From assembly GCA_029204045.2 (NCBI GenBank), contig CM055066.1:45212342-45276341 (forward strand): a stretch of DNA of 64,000 nucleotides, written 5' to 3'. Made by a program: the position numbers and the translations under genes. The notes under the pieces are model-generated. The model was given only the letters and a program-made list of their open reading frames with translations. It was not told the DNA's origin and did no database searches. Below are positions 52,264-63,240 of the stretch, piece after piece. Each line of letters opens with the position of its first letter. Positions within the stretch are counted from its first letter, which is position 1. This stretch comes from Tillandsia leiboldiana. Its lineage: Eukaryota > Streptophyta > Magnoliopsida > Poales > Bromeliaceae.

Positions 52264-52640
52264 AAGGGCCCAGCAGCATAGAGACCTAGAGGGTCTAGCA
52301 GAGGTATCCCATTTATGTATTTCTTGAGTGAACCTTGTATAGTGAGGAATTTATGTAAAGGAAATGTAATAATTTTATTTGCAAGTTCAGAAATGTAAAG
52401 TGTAGTAAGTTTAATTTATGGTTCACTCCTGTATGCTTTCATTTCCGCATTAACTATTCGTTATTGAATGAAAGTTTTAAATTTATAGTGATTTTTAGTG
52501 CTCTGATATACAGCTTCCGCATACACTGGTTGTGTTATTATGGATGTTACCGTTCCTTTCGGGTAGAAACAGGTCTTACTCGATTGGCGGGTCTGTTGGC
52601 GTGCCCAAACCGTACAAATTGGCGGACTCGGGGCGTGACT
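52264..52640 (+). repeat. 5' LTR of element G (3' end only)
   Basis: It matches 59341-59717 with two differences. One is the last base, so this LTR ends GTGACT instead of GTGACA. The rest of the LTR lies left of F. Confidence 0.93.
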
Positions 52641-52648
52641 GATTAGAG

Positions 52649-52661
52649 TGGTATCAGAGCC
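52649..52661 (+). other. Primer-binding site of G (initiator tRNA-Met)
   Basis: TGGTATCAGAGCC, 8 nt after the LTR end. CCTAGG palindromes follow at about 52660, 52671 and 52700. Confidence 0.93.
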
Positions 52662-52817
52662 TAGGAATAGTCCTAGGTGGTTAGCAACCTTACGGAGACC
52701 CTAGGGATTAGCACGAGAGAGTGTGTGGATTATTGGGCGAAAGTATTTGATTGGTTATTGTTGTTCCCAAAAGGATATTGGGACGGATCGAGGACAACGA
52801 GCTTTCATTCGTCGGAT

Positions 52818-52843
52818 ATTACGTTGGCGGCCGACAACGTAAT
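52818..52843 (+). other. Leader hairpin with palindromic loop (G)
   Basis: Arms ATTACGTTG and CAACGTAAT (9 bp, perfect) around loop GCGGCCGA. Compared with A, two stem pairs are changed on both sides, and the loop palindrome CTGCAG has become CGGCCG, still self-complementary. Confidence 0.72.
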
Positions 52844-54857
52844 GCTGGGGATGAAAAGGAGTACCCTCTTATACTTTCGCATGATTGGGTCGATGAGCCT
52901 TTTTGTCGGTATATAGATTGCGCGATGCTCAAATGGCTGAACTTGGGCTAATCGTTTTGTTGTGGTGTGCATATCAGCGATAACACCACGTAGGGAGACG
53001 CGCTTGTCTCGACTCGAGTCATGAGAGGGCTCCAGGTCGAACAAGGTACACGTGCTGCGATAGCAGGTGGCCGCATTTATTGGTGTGGTTCAGCAGCATG
53101 CTGAATCTTCTTGCCGAGGGGCGGAATTTTTCCGCCGGCAAGGAGGCAGATTCCGACGCCTAAGGTGGCGTCAATGTGACAGTCGGAGTAGATCGATGGG
53201 CTCCAGTGGCTGATAGCGCAGCAAGCTGAGGCTGCATAAATGACGCATGAGTATACGGCGTCGCCGCGTTTAGGGGCGACAGTAGAGAGAGTGGCACTGG
53301 CCGCCGAACTTTTGTCGGCGCACCCTGCACCTTCGGCATAGGGTGTTTTGTGCTTGTGTCAGCTGGATTGCTGGCAAAGTGTGGTTAGTAAGGTCCAGTG
53401 AGAGACCGACTCACGAGGTGAATGGTGATCGCTACGTGGCGAGAACCAAGTTGGTATACCCTAAGGGTTAGGGCAAGGAAGATTTGCAGGCCTGGCAGGG
53501 GAATTCACCCCTGATGACGGTAGTGACCGTGTGGCGTATTGAGTGTGGCTGAGTTGCCGCATAGTGGAGTTAGTGAGGCCCAGAGTAGGCTTCAAGGTGC
53601 GAGGATCTCTCGAAGGAGCGAGAGTTTTGTGGCGCCAATCCGACGGGTCAGCAAAATGGCAAGGGTTGCCACCGCAGGATTCGCGTGTTAATCACCAGAG
53701 TTGGTTGAGTGTCGTTGTGATGCCTCAACCTAGTTGGGAGAGGTGTACAGGGGTCGTACGCGTGTATAAGCAAGTTGCTTAACACTAGATTGTTACGAGT
53801 TAGCATGGGGGCGTAGGACGCCCAACCATTGGGTGCTCATGGAGCACAAGTATCGTTTAGCCCGAGAGAGCTGATTAGTTGGCGTGTGAGCCTTTGCCCT
53901 ATGTGGCCAGAGTCGAGACAGAGTTCGGATCGTGGATTGACGACTAGTTAGTTGGTTTTTGCTCAGTGGAGCATAGTGGTCGCGTGGCGACGATTTGCGG
54001 GTTCGCGTTAGGACGATCCGTGCCTGGACCATGTTTGTGGACTGTGGGCCTGTAGCCCAGTGGGCAGGCGCAGTCAGCTGTGAGAGACAGCGGCCGGAGA
54101 CCTGATGGCGGGGCATGATAGAGATTTGGTCAGGACGGTAGTCCGAGCGATGACCCGGGGACGTGGAATGCCACGTGTGAGCCTTGAGGCTATTAGTACA
54201 CTGAGAGTGTGATATGATCAGGCAGTAGTGCTAGTGATGATTGAGGTATTGTAGCTCCTAGTGGGAGTGTTGGGATAGTAGTCCTGATCGAGGATCTACC
54301 CGTATGACGTTTGGATCTGTGGGCTAGACAGAGAGCCGTTGCACAGTGTTAGGCTAGTATTTGGGCTATAGGCCCCTATTGGACCGTGGTCTATGGACTT
54401 ATTAGTATTCCGAAATAGACGGGTTAGCTAGTAACTCATGGACTCCGGGTGCTAGTATCGTGTGGGAGATAGCTGAGAACTCCTGGATTGGCCTTTGCCC
54501 TCCACATTAGGCAGCTGAGCGGTCGGAAAGAAAATGCGGTAAATGTAATTAGTTGCAAATGCAACCTCGTTGTGAAAAGAATGATGGCGGAATTAAAGTG
54601 AAAATTTCGCAAGTAAAAACTGGGTCATTCGTGGCAATTGAAAGAGCAAGTGCTCAACTATGTCTTTCACCTACTTAGTGAAAGTGGCCAGACACCAGGT
54701 CTGTGTTTGTCCCTAAATTGCGATAGGGATTCATGAATGAGTTGCTCGTGTAATCCTGGCGAGCAGAAAGTTTGATGCCGGTCACGATATACAGTGAGCC
54801 CAGTAGTGAGGGCAAGATTTCCTCCCTCTCGATCAAGTAGGAGTCGAGATGTGATTC
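52844..54857 (+). other. Element G internal region, no recognisable coding sequence
   Basis: About 2 kb with all frames interrupted; the longest open stretches are about 100 codons and resemble nothing I know. No protease, RT, RNase H, integrase or gag motif is visible. The start of the region (leader to about 52930) aligns with the leaders of A and E, so at least the packaging region has been kept. Confidence 0.6.
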
Positions 54858-54895
54858 AAGTTTCGAGGACGAAACTTATTTTAAGGGGGGTAGAA
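54858..54895 (+). promoter_or_regulatory. 3' hairpin and polypurine tract of G
   Basis: AAGTTTCG / CGAAACTT (8 bp, loop AGGA; 54858-54877), then AAGGGGGGTAGAA next to the LTR. Retained although the element has no pol gene. Confidence 0.85.
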
Positions 54896-55645
54896 TGTAA
54901 TGTACCGAATTTTCGGCACATAAATAAATGTAAATAAAGGTGGTATGAAATCCTATTGTTATGAAAGTTGGGGAAGTAAAGAATATTTGGAAGCGAGTTG
55001 GGCCCAAATCGGGATTAAAATGAGAGTTCTGGAATTTTATTCGAGAAAGAGGGCCCAGATTTTTAGTGAAAAATTCACAGTGTCGGAAAATTTCGAAAAA
55101 ATTACGGGAGCCCCGAAAATATGTTTTAAGGCCACAGAAAAAGTTTCGCGTTGATCGGAGGCCGGATACTCCGCCAACAGTGTCGAAAAATTCTGAGAAA
55201 ATTACGGGAGTTGTGTAATTATGTTTTAAGGTCACGGTAAAAATTTCGTGTTCATCGGATACCCGGATTGCGATAACGGGGTCCGCCAATGATTCTGGAC
55301 ACAGCGGGGCTTTTGGTAGCCCAGAAATGGCCAAAAGTGAAATTTAAATTTTTCTATGGTAAATTAAGCTGAAAAGAAGTCGCCTGTCAAATTTGGACGA
55401 AAACGGACGAAAAATGGATAGAAAACGAGCCAAAAACGGATTTTCAAGGCGCGCGGCGCGCTGCTCAACGCGCACAGCTGGCGCGCATCAAGTGCGCGGG
55501 TCAAAGGGGGGCCGCCACATGGCAGGCCCCCATTGGGCCCGTACGGGCAGGGACGTGCGCCCGCAGGTGGGCGCGCGTGCCTGGGCCGGGTGCACCCGGC
55601 TGGGTGCTGTGGACCGGCGGATGCACCGTGGACCGGTGCACCGTG

Positions 55646-55759
55646 GACCACCTCCTCCCTCCCTCCCTTTCTTTCTCCTTCTTTTTCTTTTTTTCTTTTC
55701 TTCTTCTTCCTTCTCCCCCGCAGACCCTCTTCTCCCTTCTGTTCTTCTTCTCCAACAGA

Positions 55760-55813
<54 letters not shown>
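55646..55813 (+). repeat. Pyrimidine tract followed by (GA)n run in G LTR
   Basis: About 115 nt of C/T-rich sequence including CCCCCGCAG, then about 25 GA repeats (55764-55812) and a poly-A stretch. The two halves are partly complementary (CT against GA). Confidence 0.9.
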
Positions 55814-55816
<3 letters not shown>

Positions 55817-56030
55817 AATGGGAGATTTCGTGGGAGATGGTGCGGCGCACCGTGGACCTCGTGGGCGACGCGACTGTGCGAGGTAAGCCCCGCTTGTTAT
55901 TTTGTGGTATTGTTGGCACAGTTAAGTTTCATTTTTAGAGTAGGATTTGACCCCGCGTCGTTTTACGTGTTAGGAACCGAGTTATACTGTGCCGTTTTGC
56001 TACGCGGACTGTCGGGGACGTTTTGGCGCG

Positions 56031-57120
56031 CCTCGTTTTGCGTGCAAATTTAAGATACGTGCACCATTTTGCGTGCAACATTGAAAAAGAAAAGTGCACC
56101 GTTTTGCGTGCCAACCCGAGGTACGTGCTCCGTTTAGTGTGCCGGTTGTGTTATCGCGCACCGTTTTGCGTGCAGTCTTTAATAATATACATCGTTTTTC
56201 GTGCAGAGATAGAAAATGTGCACCGATTTGCGTGCAACGTGGAAAAAGCAACGTGCACCGTTTTGCGTGCCAACCCGAGGTACGTGCTCCGTTTTGCGTG
56301 CCGATCGTGTTATCGCGCACCGTTTTGCATGCCGACCCTAATATTTTGCATCGATTTGCGTGCAGGACTAGAAAAGTGTGCATCGTTTTGCGTGCAACCC
56401 TACAGTCGAACATGCACCGTTTTGCGTGCAGATTTGAGGTACGTTCTCCGTTTTGAGTGCCGATCGTATTATCGTGCACCGTTTTGCGTGCCGACCCTAA
56501 TATTTTGCATCAATTTGCGTCCAGATTTGAGGTACGTTCTCCGTTTTGCGTGCCGATCGTATTATCGTGCACCGTTTTGCGTGCCGACCCTAATATTTTG
56601 CATCAATTTGCGTGCAGGACTAGAAAAGTGTGCATCATTTTGCGTGCAATCCTACAGTCGAACGTGCACCGTTTTGCGTGCAGTTTTGAGGTACGTTCTC
56701 CGTTTTGCGTGCCGATCGTATTATCGTGCACCGTTTTGCGTGCCGACCCTAATATTTTGCATCGATTTGTGTGCAGGACTAGAAAAGCGTGCATCGTTTT
56801 GCGTGCAATCCTACAGTCGAACGTGCACCGTTTTGCGTGCAGATTTGAGGTACGTGCACCGTTTTGCGTGCAGGTTGAGTTGACGCGCATCGTTTTGCGT
56901 GCCGACTGAAGTGGCGCGCATTGTTTTGCGTGTGAGTTTTTCTGATGCGCACCGTTTTGCGTGCAGGTTGAGTTGACGCGCATCGTTTTGCGTGCCGACT
57001 GAAGTGGCGCGCATCGTTTTGCGTTTGAGTTTTTCTGACGTGCACTGTTTTGCGTGCAGGTTTGGTGGACGTGCACCGTTTTGCGTGCAGACTCGAGGGA
57101 GGTGCACCGTTTTGCATGCA
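56031..57120 (+). repeat. Array of about 35 CACCGTTTTGCGTGC-type repeats in G LTR
   Basis: The core CAYCGTTTTGCGTGC recurs about every 25-40 bp. I count about 35 copies, most with the TTTTGCGTGC part intact. Between cores the spacers form a higher-order repeat: CGATCGTATTATCGTG, CGACCCTAATATTTTG, AGGACTAGAAAAG and similar spacers come back in fixed order several times. Each core can fold with GCAC or GCAT pairing to GTGC across the CGTTTTGC loop. Not a CRISPR: no fixed-length repeats with unique spacers. Confidence 0.88.
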
Positions 57121-57732
57121 AGCTCGAGGGAACAAGTGGAATCGCGCGGAGACCAATTGCAAGTGTCTACAAGCAATTGGGTACACTACAAGGTGGGGAA
57201 TTCTGCCGAAATTGGGTGACCTCTCCCCTTGCTCCTTTGCTTTTCGATTCGAAGCATGATAGTAGCCTGTTAGAGGCGTTAGGTAATTATGAATAAGATT
57301 GCATGTTTAGAGGAACACAGATGAAAAGAGCAACTGTTGGTTGCCAATAACAGATGATATATGTGCATGTGTAGAGAAATTTAGAGGAAAAGTGATATTT
57401 ATGATTTATCCACAATAGGGGATAAATTTGTATGTGTAGATGGACACAGATTATAAATGCAACTGTCGGTTGCCAAAAGAAGATAATTCATTTTCATGTG
57501 CAAAAAGGACTTAGAGGATAAATATTATTTTTATGATGGATATGAAAATAATTGCATGCGTAGAAATGAGTAGTTACTTGATGACTGTGATCATGTTAGG
57601 GTACAACCCTAGGAATCATGTGATATAAGGGAACAGAACTTGTTGGTAGTAAGACTAGGAGAAAACCTAGTTTAGGGGTTTGACGAGTGACATCAACTTA
57701 GGAGTTATTCTAGGAAGGATGAGTGGCATGGT

Positions 57733-57985
57733 CTTAGGTGATAACCTAAGGACACTGGATAGAGTGATCAACATAGAGTCAGAAAACTCTAGGTGTATAT
57801 GACATGGAACTTAGGTAAAGAGAACCTAAGGAGAACTAGTGTTCAACATAGAGTCAAGGAACTCTAGGATGAGTATGACATGGAACTTAGGTAAAGGAAA
57901 CCTAAGGTGAACTAGAGGTCAGCATAGAGTCATGGAACTCTAGGACAAGTATGACATGGGACTTAGGTAAAGGGAACCTAAGTTG
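57733..57985 (+). repeat. Tandem small hairpins CTTAGGT/ACCTAAG and TAGAGT/ACTCTA in G LTR
   Basis: CTTAGGT...ACCTAAG pairs occur near 57733, 57810, 57886 and 57961 (loops GATA, AAAGAGA, AAAGGAA, AAAGGGA). They alternate with TAGAGT...ACTCTA pairs (for example 57849-57866) in units of about 76 bp. H has degenerate versions near 59852. Confidence 0.7.
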
Positions 57986-59220
57986 AGCTAGAAGAGTTTA
58001 AACTCACAGACAGGAAAAATAGAGTCAAGTTGACTCTAGGATTCAGTAAGGAATCAGGAGGATGGAAAAGGTGGATCAAGTGTGGAGATATGAAAGGGAA
58101 AACAGAAAAGTAGAGTCAATGTAATTCTAAGATAACAGTGGAACATGGAATTAGAGTCAGTGTAACTCTAAGTTAATGGTGGAGCAGGAAAACAGAGTTT
58201 AGTTAACTCTAGGATTCATTGAGGAATCAGAAATGTGGGATGAGATCCCCAGTTTAAAGAGTTGATCAAATATAACCCTAGAAGGTCATAGGGTGTCTGG
58301 GCAAATGGATAATAACTTTAACTTCAATTTGAGTTAAAGAAATAAAAGAGAAATGTTTAAGAGTCCAGGAGACTCTCTAGTTATCCTTATGGCAAGACCT
58401 AGAATAAGAGGAAAAAAAAATTGTTGCTAAAAGGCAAAGATTAAAAGCAAGCTAAAAGTGGCTAAAAGCATATGGAAAATGTAATTGGCGCCTTCGAATT
58501 TGAGACTCGTCAAGTGGAGCAGGACTCCCTGGGCAGTGACCCGTCGGACGAGGTACTTTCGAATGGCTAAAAGTGAAAGCAAGGAGCTAAATGTTCAAAG
58601 AAAAGAGAAAGTGATTTGCCAGTGGCAAAAAGGGAGCTATAAGTCTGAATAAGAAAGGAAAGCAAGTGTTCAAAGGCAAAGAGGCTAAGAACTAAAGTAG
58701 AAAGAAAAGAAAGAAAATATAAAAAGATAAAATGGGCGTACCTTCGGGGGTGAAACGTAGATCTTGTCGGAGCCATGGGCAGTGTCCCTCTCCCGGGCAG
58801 TGACCCGTATGACAAGTTCCCCGTTGGGCGGGGTAACACTTGCGGGTGTTATCGGCAACCTTAGAAATCTTATTTTATGGTAGAAAGACTACCGGGCTCG
58901 GGCCCATTGGATAAGAATTTCCGAGGGTTAACTTGAACTAAAGCACTAGAATCTAAAGAATAAAGAAAAATAGAGTGGCCAAGGTGGCCAGGTTAGTTGG
59001 ACCCTGTATTCAGCGGCATAGTGGCCGAGTTGGTGCTTAGCAGCCTAGTGTGGCTAGACAGAGTAGTGCTGGGTAGATGGTTATACACAGATAGTGTAGT
59101 GATATGTTATATTGCATAGCTGCATTTTGATATTGAGGATTTAGTTTCCTAGCACTATTATTATTGCTTCCATTGGACCAAGTGGTGTAGGACACTTTTT
59201 CCTCGGTGGTTGAACCCACT

Positions 59221-59242
59221 GGGAACTCTGTCAGGAGTTCTC
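59221..59242 (+). other. Conserved LTR hairpin GGGAACTC / GAGTTCTC (G)
   Basis: 8-bp stem with one G-U pair and loop TGTCAG, preceded by CCCACT. It corresponds to the hairpins of A, F and H. Confidence 0.62.
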
Positions 59243-59717
59243 ACACCCCTTGGGTGACCCCCCCCCCCCCCCACAGGTGCGGGTATGGATGCAGCGGACG
59301 AGACGGTTCAGAGGCAGACGGCGAGGTATGCGACAGGGGCAAGGGCCCAGCAGCATAGAGACCTAGATGGTCTAGCAGAGGTATCCCATTTATGTATTTC
59401 TTGAGTGAACCTTGTATAGTGAGGAATTTATGTAAAGGAAATGTAATAATTTTATTTGCAAGTTCAGAAATGTAAAGTGTAGTAAGTTTAATTTATGGTT
59501 CACTCCTGTATGCTTTCATTTCCGCATTAACTATTCGTTATTGAATGAAAGTTTTAAATTTATAGTGATTTTTAGTGCTCTGATATACAGCTTCCGCATA
59601 CACTGGTTGTGTTATTATGGATGTTACCGTTCCTTTCGGGTAGAAACAGGTCTTACTCGATTGGCGGGTCTGTTGGCGTGCCCAAACCGTACAAATTGGC
59701 GGACTCGGGGCGTGACA

Positions 59718-61127
59718 ATAAATGTTTAAAATGTAGGTTAATCTTACATGAGATTAAATGGTATTTTGACTTGGGAGAAAATCTTGGTCAAGAGGTCAAA
59801 TATGTGGCATGAAACTTAGGAGATAACTCTAGGTTCAAATGAGTGGCATTTAACTTAGGAAAATCTAAGATGGAAATGTAGAGTTTTCAATATAGAATTA
59901 ATAAACTCTAGGATTGGAGTGCTTCATGTGAGTTTTGGTGTTCTCAGTAATAATTAGCAGCTCTAGAATGATGGACTTAGGGTGAATGTGCAAACTTGAG
60001 TAAACAAGATAACTCTAACCTAAATAATGGTCCTTGAGACATCTTGGCTATCCTAGAGTTAATAACCCAGGGTAAAAGGCAAAAGTAAAAAATACTGAAA
60101 ATGACGCATTCGGATTTGGGACTCGTAAATTTGGGAGGTTTGAGCTGATGCCGACTACCTGGGCATTGGCCCTTTTAGGCGGTACTTCTGAAAGGTATAA
60201 AAAGGAAAAAGGAAAAAGGAAAAAGTAATTTAAAAGCACCTTCGGATTTGGGACTCGTAAATTTGGGAGATGCGAGTTGATGTCGTCTCCCTGGGCATCG
60301 GCCCCTTTAGGCAAGATACTTCCGAAAGGTTAAAGATAAAAGATATTGTAAATGGCACATTCGAATTTGAAACTTGATATTGGAAGCATGACTCCCAGGG
60401 CATGGGCCCATTGGTGAGGTACTTTCGAAAGGCTAAAAGTAAAGAGAAAATGTTAGTGGCCAAATGTGATTGGGTTAGGTATAACCCTTATAGCGGCATA
60501 GTGGCCGGGTTGTGGCATAATAGTCTAGTGTGACATGGCATAATAACATTTGATTTTGAGCATGACTAGCAGTGTAGTGATTTTATATCAGCATACTAGT
60601 ATGGTATTTACAGCTTTCCATATATATTATCTTACTATTATCGCTTCCATTGGACCAAGAGGTGTAGAACATGTTTCTCGGTGGATGAACCCACTGGGAA
60701 TTATTCGTAGTTCTTATACCTCGTTGGTTTTCACTTTTATAGATCCAGATACGGCCAGTGAGGCACACGACAGGGGCAAGAGGCCAGCACCTTAGAGACC
60801 TAGAGGGTATAGCGGTATTTTATCCATTTTCGGCAATTGAGTGAACTATGTATTTGTGAAGAAAAAAAAGAAAAATGTACCTATTGTTTTAAGTACATGT
60901 TGATAGAAAGATATAATTAATACTATATCGTGATATTCACTCTTCTACTTTACTTTCAACTTAATAATAAACTTTTTGTTTAAATGGACGAATATTTTAG
61001 TTTAGCGGTTTAACTCTGATATTGTATCTCATTGTACACTCGTATTGATTGAGATAATGTTCCGTTTCTTTCGGGTATAGAGAGGTCATGCCCGAACTGT
61101 TCAAATTGGCGATCTCGAGGTGTGACA
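59718..61127 (+). repeat. LTR H: old relative of the G LTR (3' part)
   Basis: It aligns loosely with about 58300-59717 of the G LTR (TTGGACCAAG, CCCACTGGGAA, GACAGGGGCAAG, CAGCACCTTAGAGACCTAGA) and ends in CGAGGTGTGACA, the degraded LTR end. It is interrupted on the left by G. It contains three tandem CTTCG modules and the hairpin at 60696-60715. Much more diverged than G. Confidence 0.75.
60107..60433 (+). repeat. Three tandem CTTCGGATTTGGGACTCG modules in LTR H
   Basis: Copies at about 60107-60195, 60239-60329 and 60358-60433. Each starts with TTCGGA or TTCGAA and ends with the complementary CTTCTGAAAGG, TCCGAAAGG or TTTCGAAAGG, with a GGGCAT-GGCCC centre. G has two diverged copies. Confidence 0.7.
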
Positions 61128-61324
61128 TATTAGTTTTGTGGTGTCCTAAATTTTTCGTGGGACTTGACTGTGTGGTTGGCGGTGCGAAACACCAATTTTT
61201 TGGTGTATTGAGTGTGTTATGCGTCAAATGGATGCCAAAAAACGGACTCAGCGCGCCAAAATAGCCAAAATTGATTGTTTTCGAACGAATTCAGGCTTAC
61301 GGGCCAAATTTGCGGGTGGGCCGG
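61128..61324 (+). other. Short flank between LTR H and element I
   Basis: 197 bp without an ORF. The first part (TATTAGTTTTGTGGTGTCC) looks like a degraded spacer and primer-binding site. The rest (TCAGCGCGC-containing, about 61225-61270) faintly resembles U3 of the A/E/F LTRs near 6130-6200. Confidence 0.4.
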
Positions 61325-61437
61325 TGTCACGCCCCGGGGGTTTTTAGGTAAAGATAAGCGGAAAAAGCGTATATATTTATTTATTTTTTCTTTATGAATA
61401 AGTATCGACCTCTCCCCAGTGCGTGTCAGACCCGCCA

Positions 61438-61484
61438 CATATACAAATTCACTCTTTAATCGGACAGAGTCTCCTTTGTATATG
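61438..61484 (-). other. Conserved 47-nt LTR hairpin (I)
   Basis: Arms CATATACAAA and TTTGTATATG, with a changed inner loop but inner arms ACTCT / AGAGT kept. Confidence 0.72.
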
Positions 61485-62699
61485 CACGGCGTCACATTTA
61501 CAACAGCAATAACAACAACATTCTTTAACCACACAGTCACAGTGAACAAGGAAGGAAAGGTAAATTCATTCAATCACATCAGGAGTTAAACTACGAGTTT
61601 TTGCAATCGGTGTCCACACGACACCCAGTTTTTGAAACATTTACACATTCACACTAAAGTGGCCATACCTTTTTGAAAGGATAAATCTAGAGGTTTACCA
61701 AGATTGTGCCCACACGGCACTTAGTTTGGAAAGCATTTTCGAAACCATTTTGTTAGTTATATACTATGCCGCATAAAAGTCCATAAAAGTAAATCAAATC
61801 CACAGTGCTAACTAATTGACTATCCAACAACCCACATGATCCACATTCAAGCAAATTAAACGAACAGTTAGACTGAAAGGAGAAATGAGATAAACCGAAA
61901 CAGAAATAGCGTAATAAAGCCTCATACGGCTAAGGTCCTCTCGACGCAGTCTCACCACCGTCCCAGTTATTATGCCTAGTCGGACCTGTCACAGTGTGGA
62001 AAGTCAGTGACAAATAAAGTAGATGTTTCAACAATTTATAATAGCATTTAAAATAAAACAAGTACACCGGAACCTTTCGCTTTTCCGCCTCATGTGTTCA
62101 CCTCACTTGATTTAATTACACCTGGTACCTGTCGGGGAGTCAACGATCTCCCCTCGTGCACAATCACTTTACTTACATGATGCTTTTAACCCCTTTCACG
62201 GTACTAGTGGGGCACTTTTAGCTGGCGTGAAGGGGTCCCCACTGGCACCTACACAAATCGTGGGGCACACGGGTCATTCAGACCACTTCTCCGGAAATAC
62301 CCATGCGGAGGCCAATCCGCCTGTGTACGTGCAGCATCCAACAACAAGGTTTGCCGAAGTCGGCGTGTATCAAGCACCGCGACCCTCAGTCGCCACAATT
62401 TAATAATGAAATAACAATACACATTCATGCGAAAGGTTTAACAGTTCATCTACTTTATTAGACAGGTTATTAAATCTTTTACAATGATATGGTGCACTTA
62501 TTGCACTTGTCGCACTTATTGTAAGGGTACCCACCTGGTTACGGGAAGAACGGAGCACTTGGATCTTTTAACACACTCCCGCTGCACACCTGGACCTAGA
62601 GAAGTCCACAAAAGCGATAGTTAATAAAACGCACTAACACTACGGAACGGAAATCCAAAACTAACCCTGCGATGAAAAACCTAAGAAACGACGCTCCTA

Positions 62700-63240
62700 C
62701 GACACTTGACGGCGCCCCGCGCGGACGCTGCCGCCCGCGCGGCGGCCGCCTACCCCGCGGGTGCCCCGTGCGGCGCGTGCCCGTGGCGGCGCCCGCGCGG
62801 CATGCGCCCGCCCGCGCGCGACACGCGCGGCATGCGCCCGCCCGCGGGCGCCCCGCGCGGCACAAGGCCGAGCGGTGCATCGCCCGCGACGGCGCCCGCG
62901 CGGCGCCCGCTCGGCATGCGCCCCCCCGTGGGTGCCCCGCGCGGTTGCGCCCCCGGGGCGGCGCCCGCGCAGCATGCGCCCGTCTGCGGGCGCCTTGCGT
63001 GGTATAAGGCCGCGCGGTGCGTCGCCCGCAGGCGGCGCCCGCGCGGCGCACACCCGCCCGCGGGCGCCCCGCGCGGCGCAAGGCCGGGGGCGGCGCCCGC
63101 GCGGCGCTGCCTGCCCGCGGGCGCCCCGCGCGGCACAAGGCCGCGCGGTTTCGCGCCCGGGGGCGGCGCTCGCGTCGCTCGCCCGCCCGCGCCGTGCCCT
63201 AAAGGCGCCCGCCTCGTTCGCCCGCCCGCGCCGTGCCCTA
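62700..63240 (-). repeat. GC-rich irregular minisatellite in LTR I
   Basis: CGGCGCCCGCGCGGC and CGGGCGCCCCGCGCGGC motifs recur irregularly. All six frames are open for long stretches because of composition. It sits at the same relative place as the arrays in B and C but is not the same repeat. Confidence 0.85.

Larger units (their letters stand above)
52264..59717 (+). mobile_element. Element G: long-LTR, coding-free Ty3/gypsy-type element (non-autonomous)
   Basis: End of the 5' LTR (52264-52640), primer-binding site, 2.2 kb internal region without a recognisable gene, 3' hairpin and polypurine tract, and a 4822-bp 3' LTR (54896-59717). The 377 bp of 5' LTR present differ from 59341-59717 at only two positions, so the insertion is young. 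It is inserted in a diverged relative, LTR H; the right-hand 5 bp are ATAAA. The layout fits a large retrotransposon derivative (LARD-like). Confidence 0.88.
54896..59717 (+). repeat. 3' LTR of element G (4822 bp)
   Basis: It starts TGTAATGTACCG and ends GGGGCGTGACA. In order it holds: an AT-rich start, a GC-rich stretch (about 55440-55640), a pyrimidine tract and (GA)n run (55646-55813), the TTTTGCGTGC array (56031-57120), small inverted-repeat hairpins (57733-57985), two CTTCG-module copies (about 58491-58563 and 58741-58830), the GGGAACTC / GAGTTCTC hairpin (59221-59242), and a poly-C run before CAG|GT at 59276. The long ORFs on both strands over the array are artefacts. No TATA box is obvious. 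Confidence 0.92.

Noticed and set aside
55488..55919. 143-aa ORF in G LTR
   Set aside because: It covers the GA/CT simple repeats; low-complexity product.
56031..57120. CRISPR array
   Set aside because: Plant nuclear context, variable repeat and spacer length, spacers themselves repeat, and no cas genes.
56023..57186. ORFs of 286 aa (+) and 172 aa (-) over the TTTTGCGTGC array
   Set aside because: Open on both strands because of the repeat structure; the product is a degenerate repeat with no start context or known domain.
61200..61324. A separate A-type LTR fragment
   Set aside because: Similarity to U3 near 6130-6200 is short and patchy; not enough to call an element.
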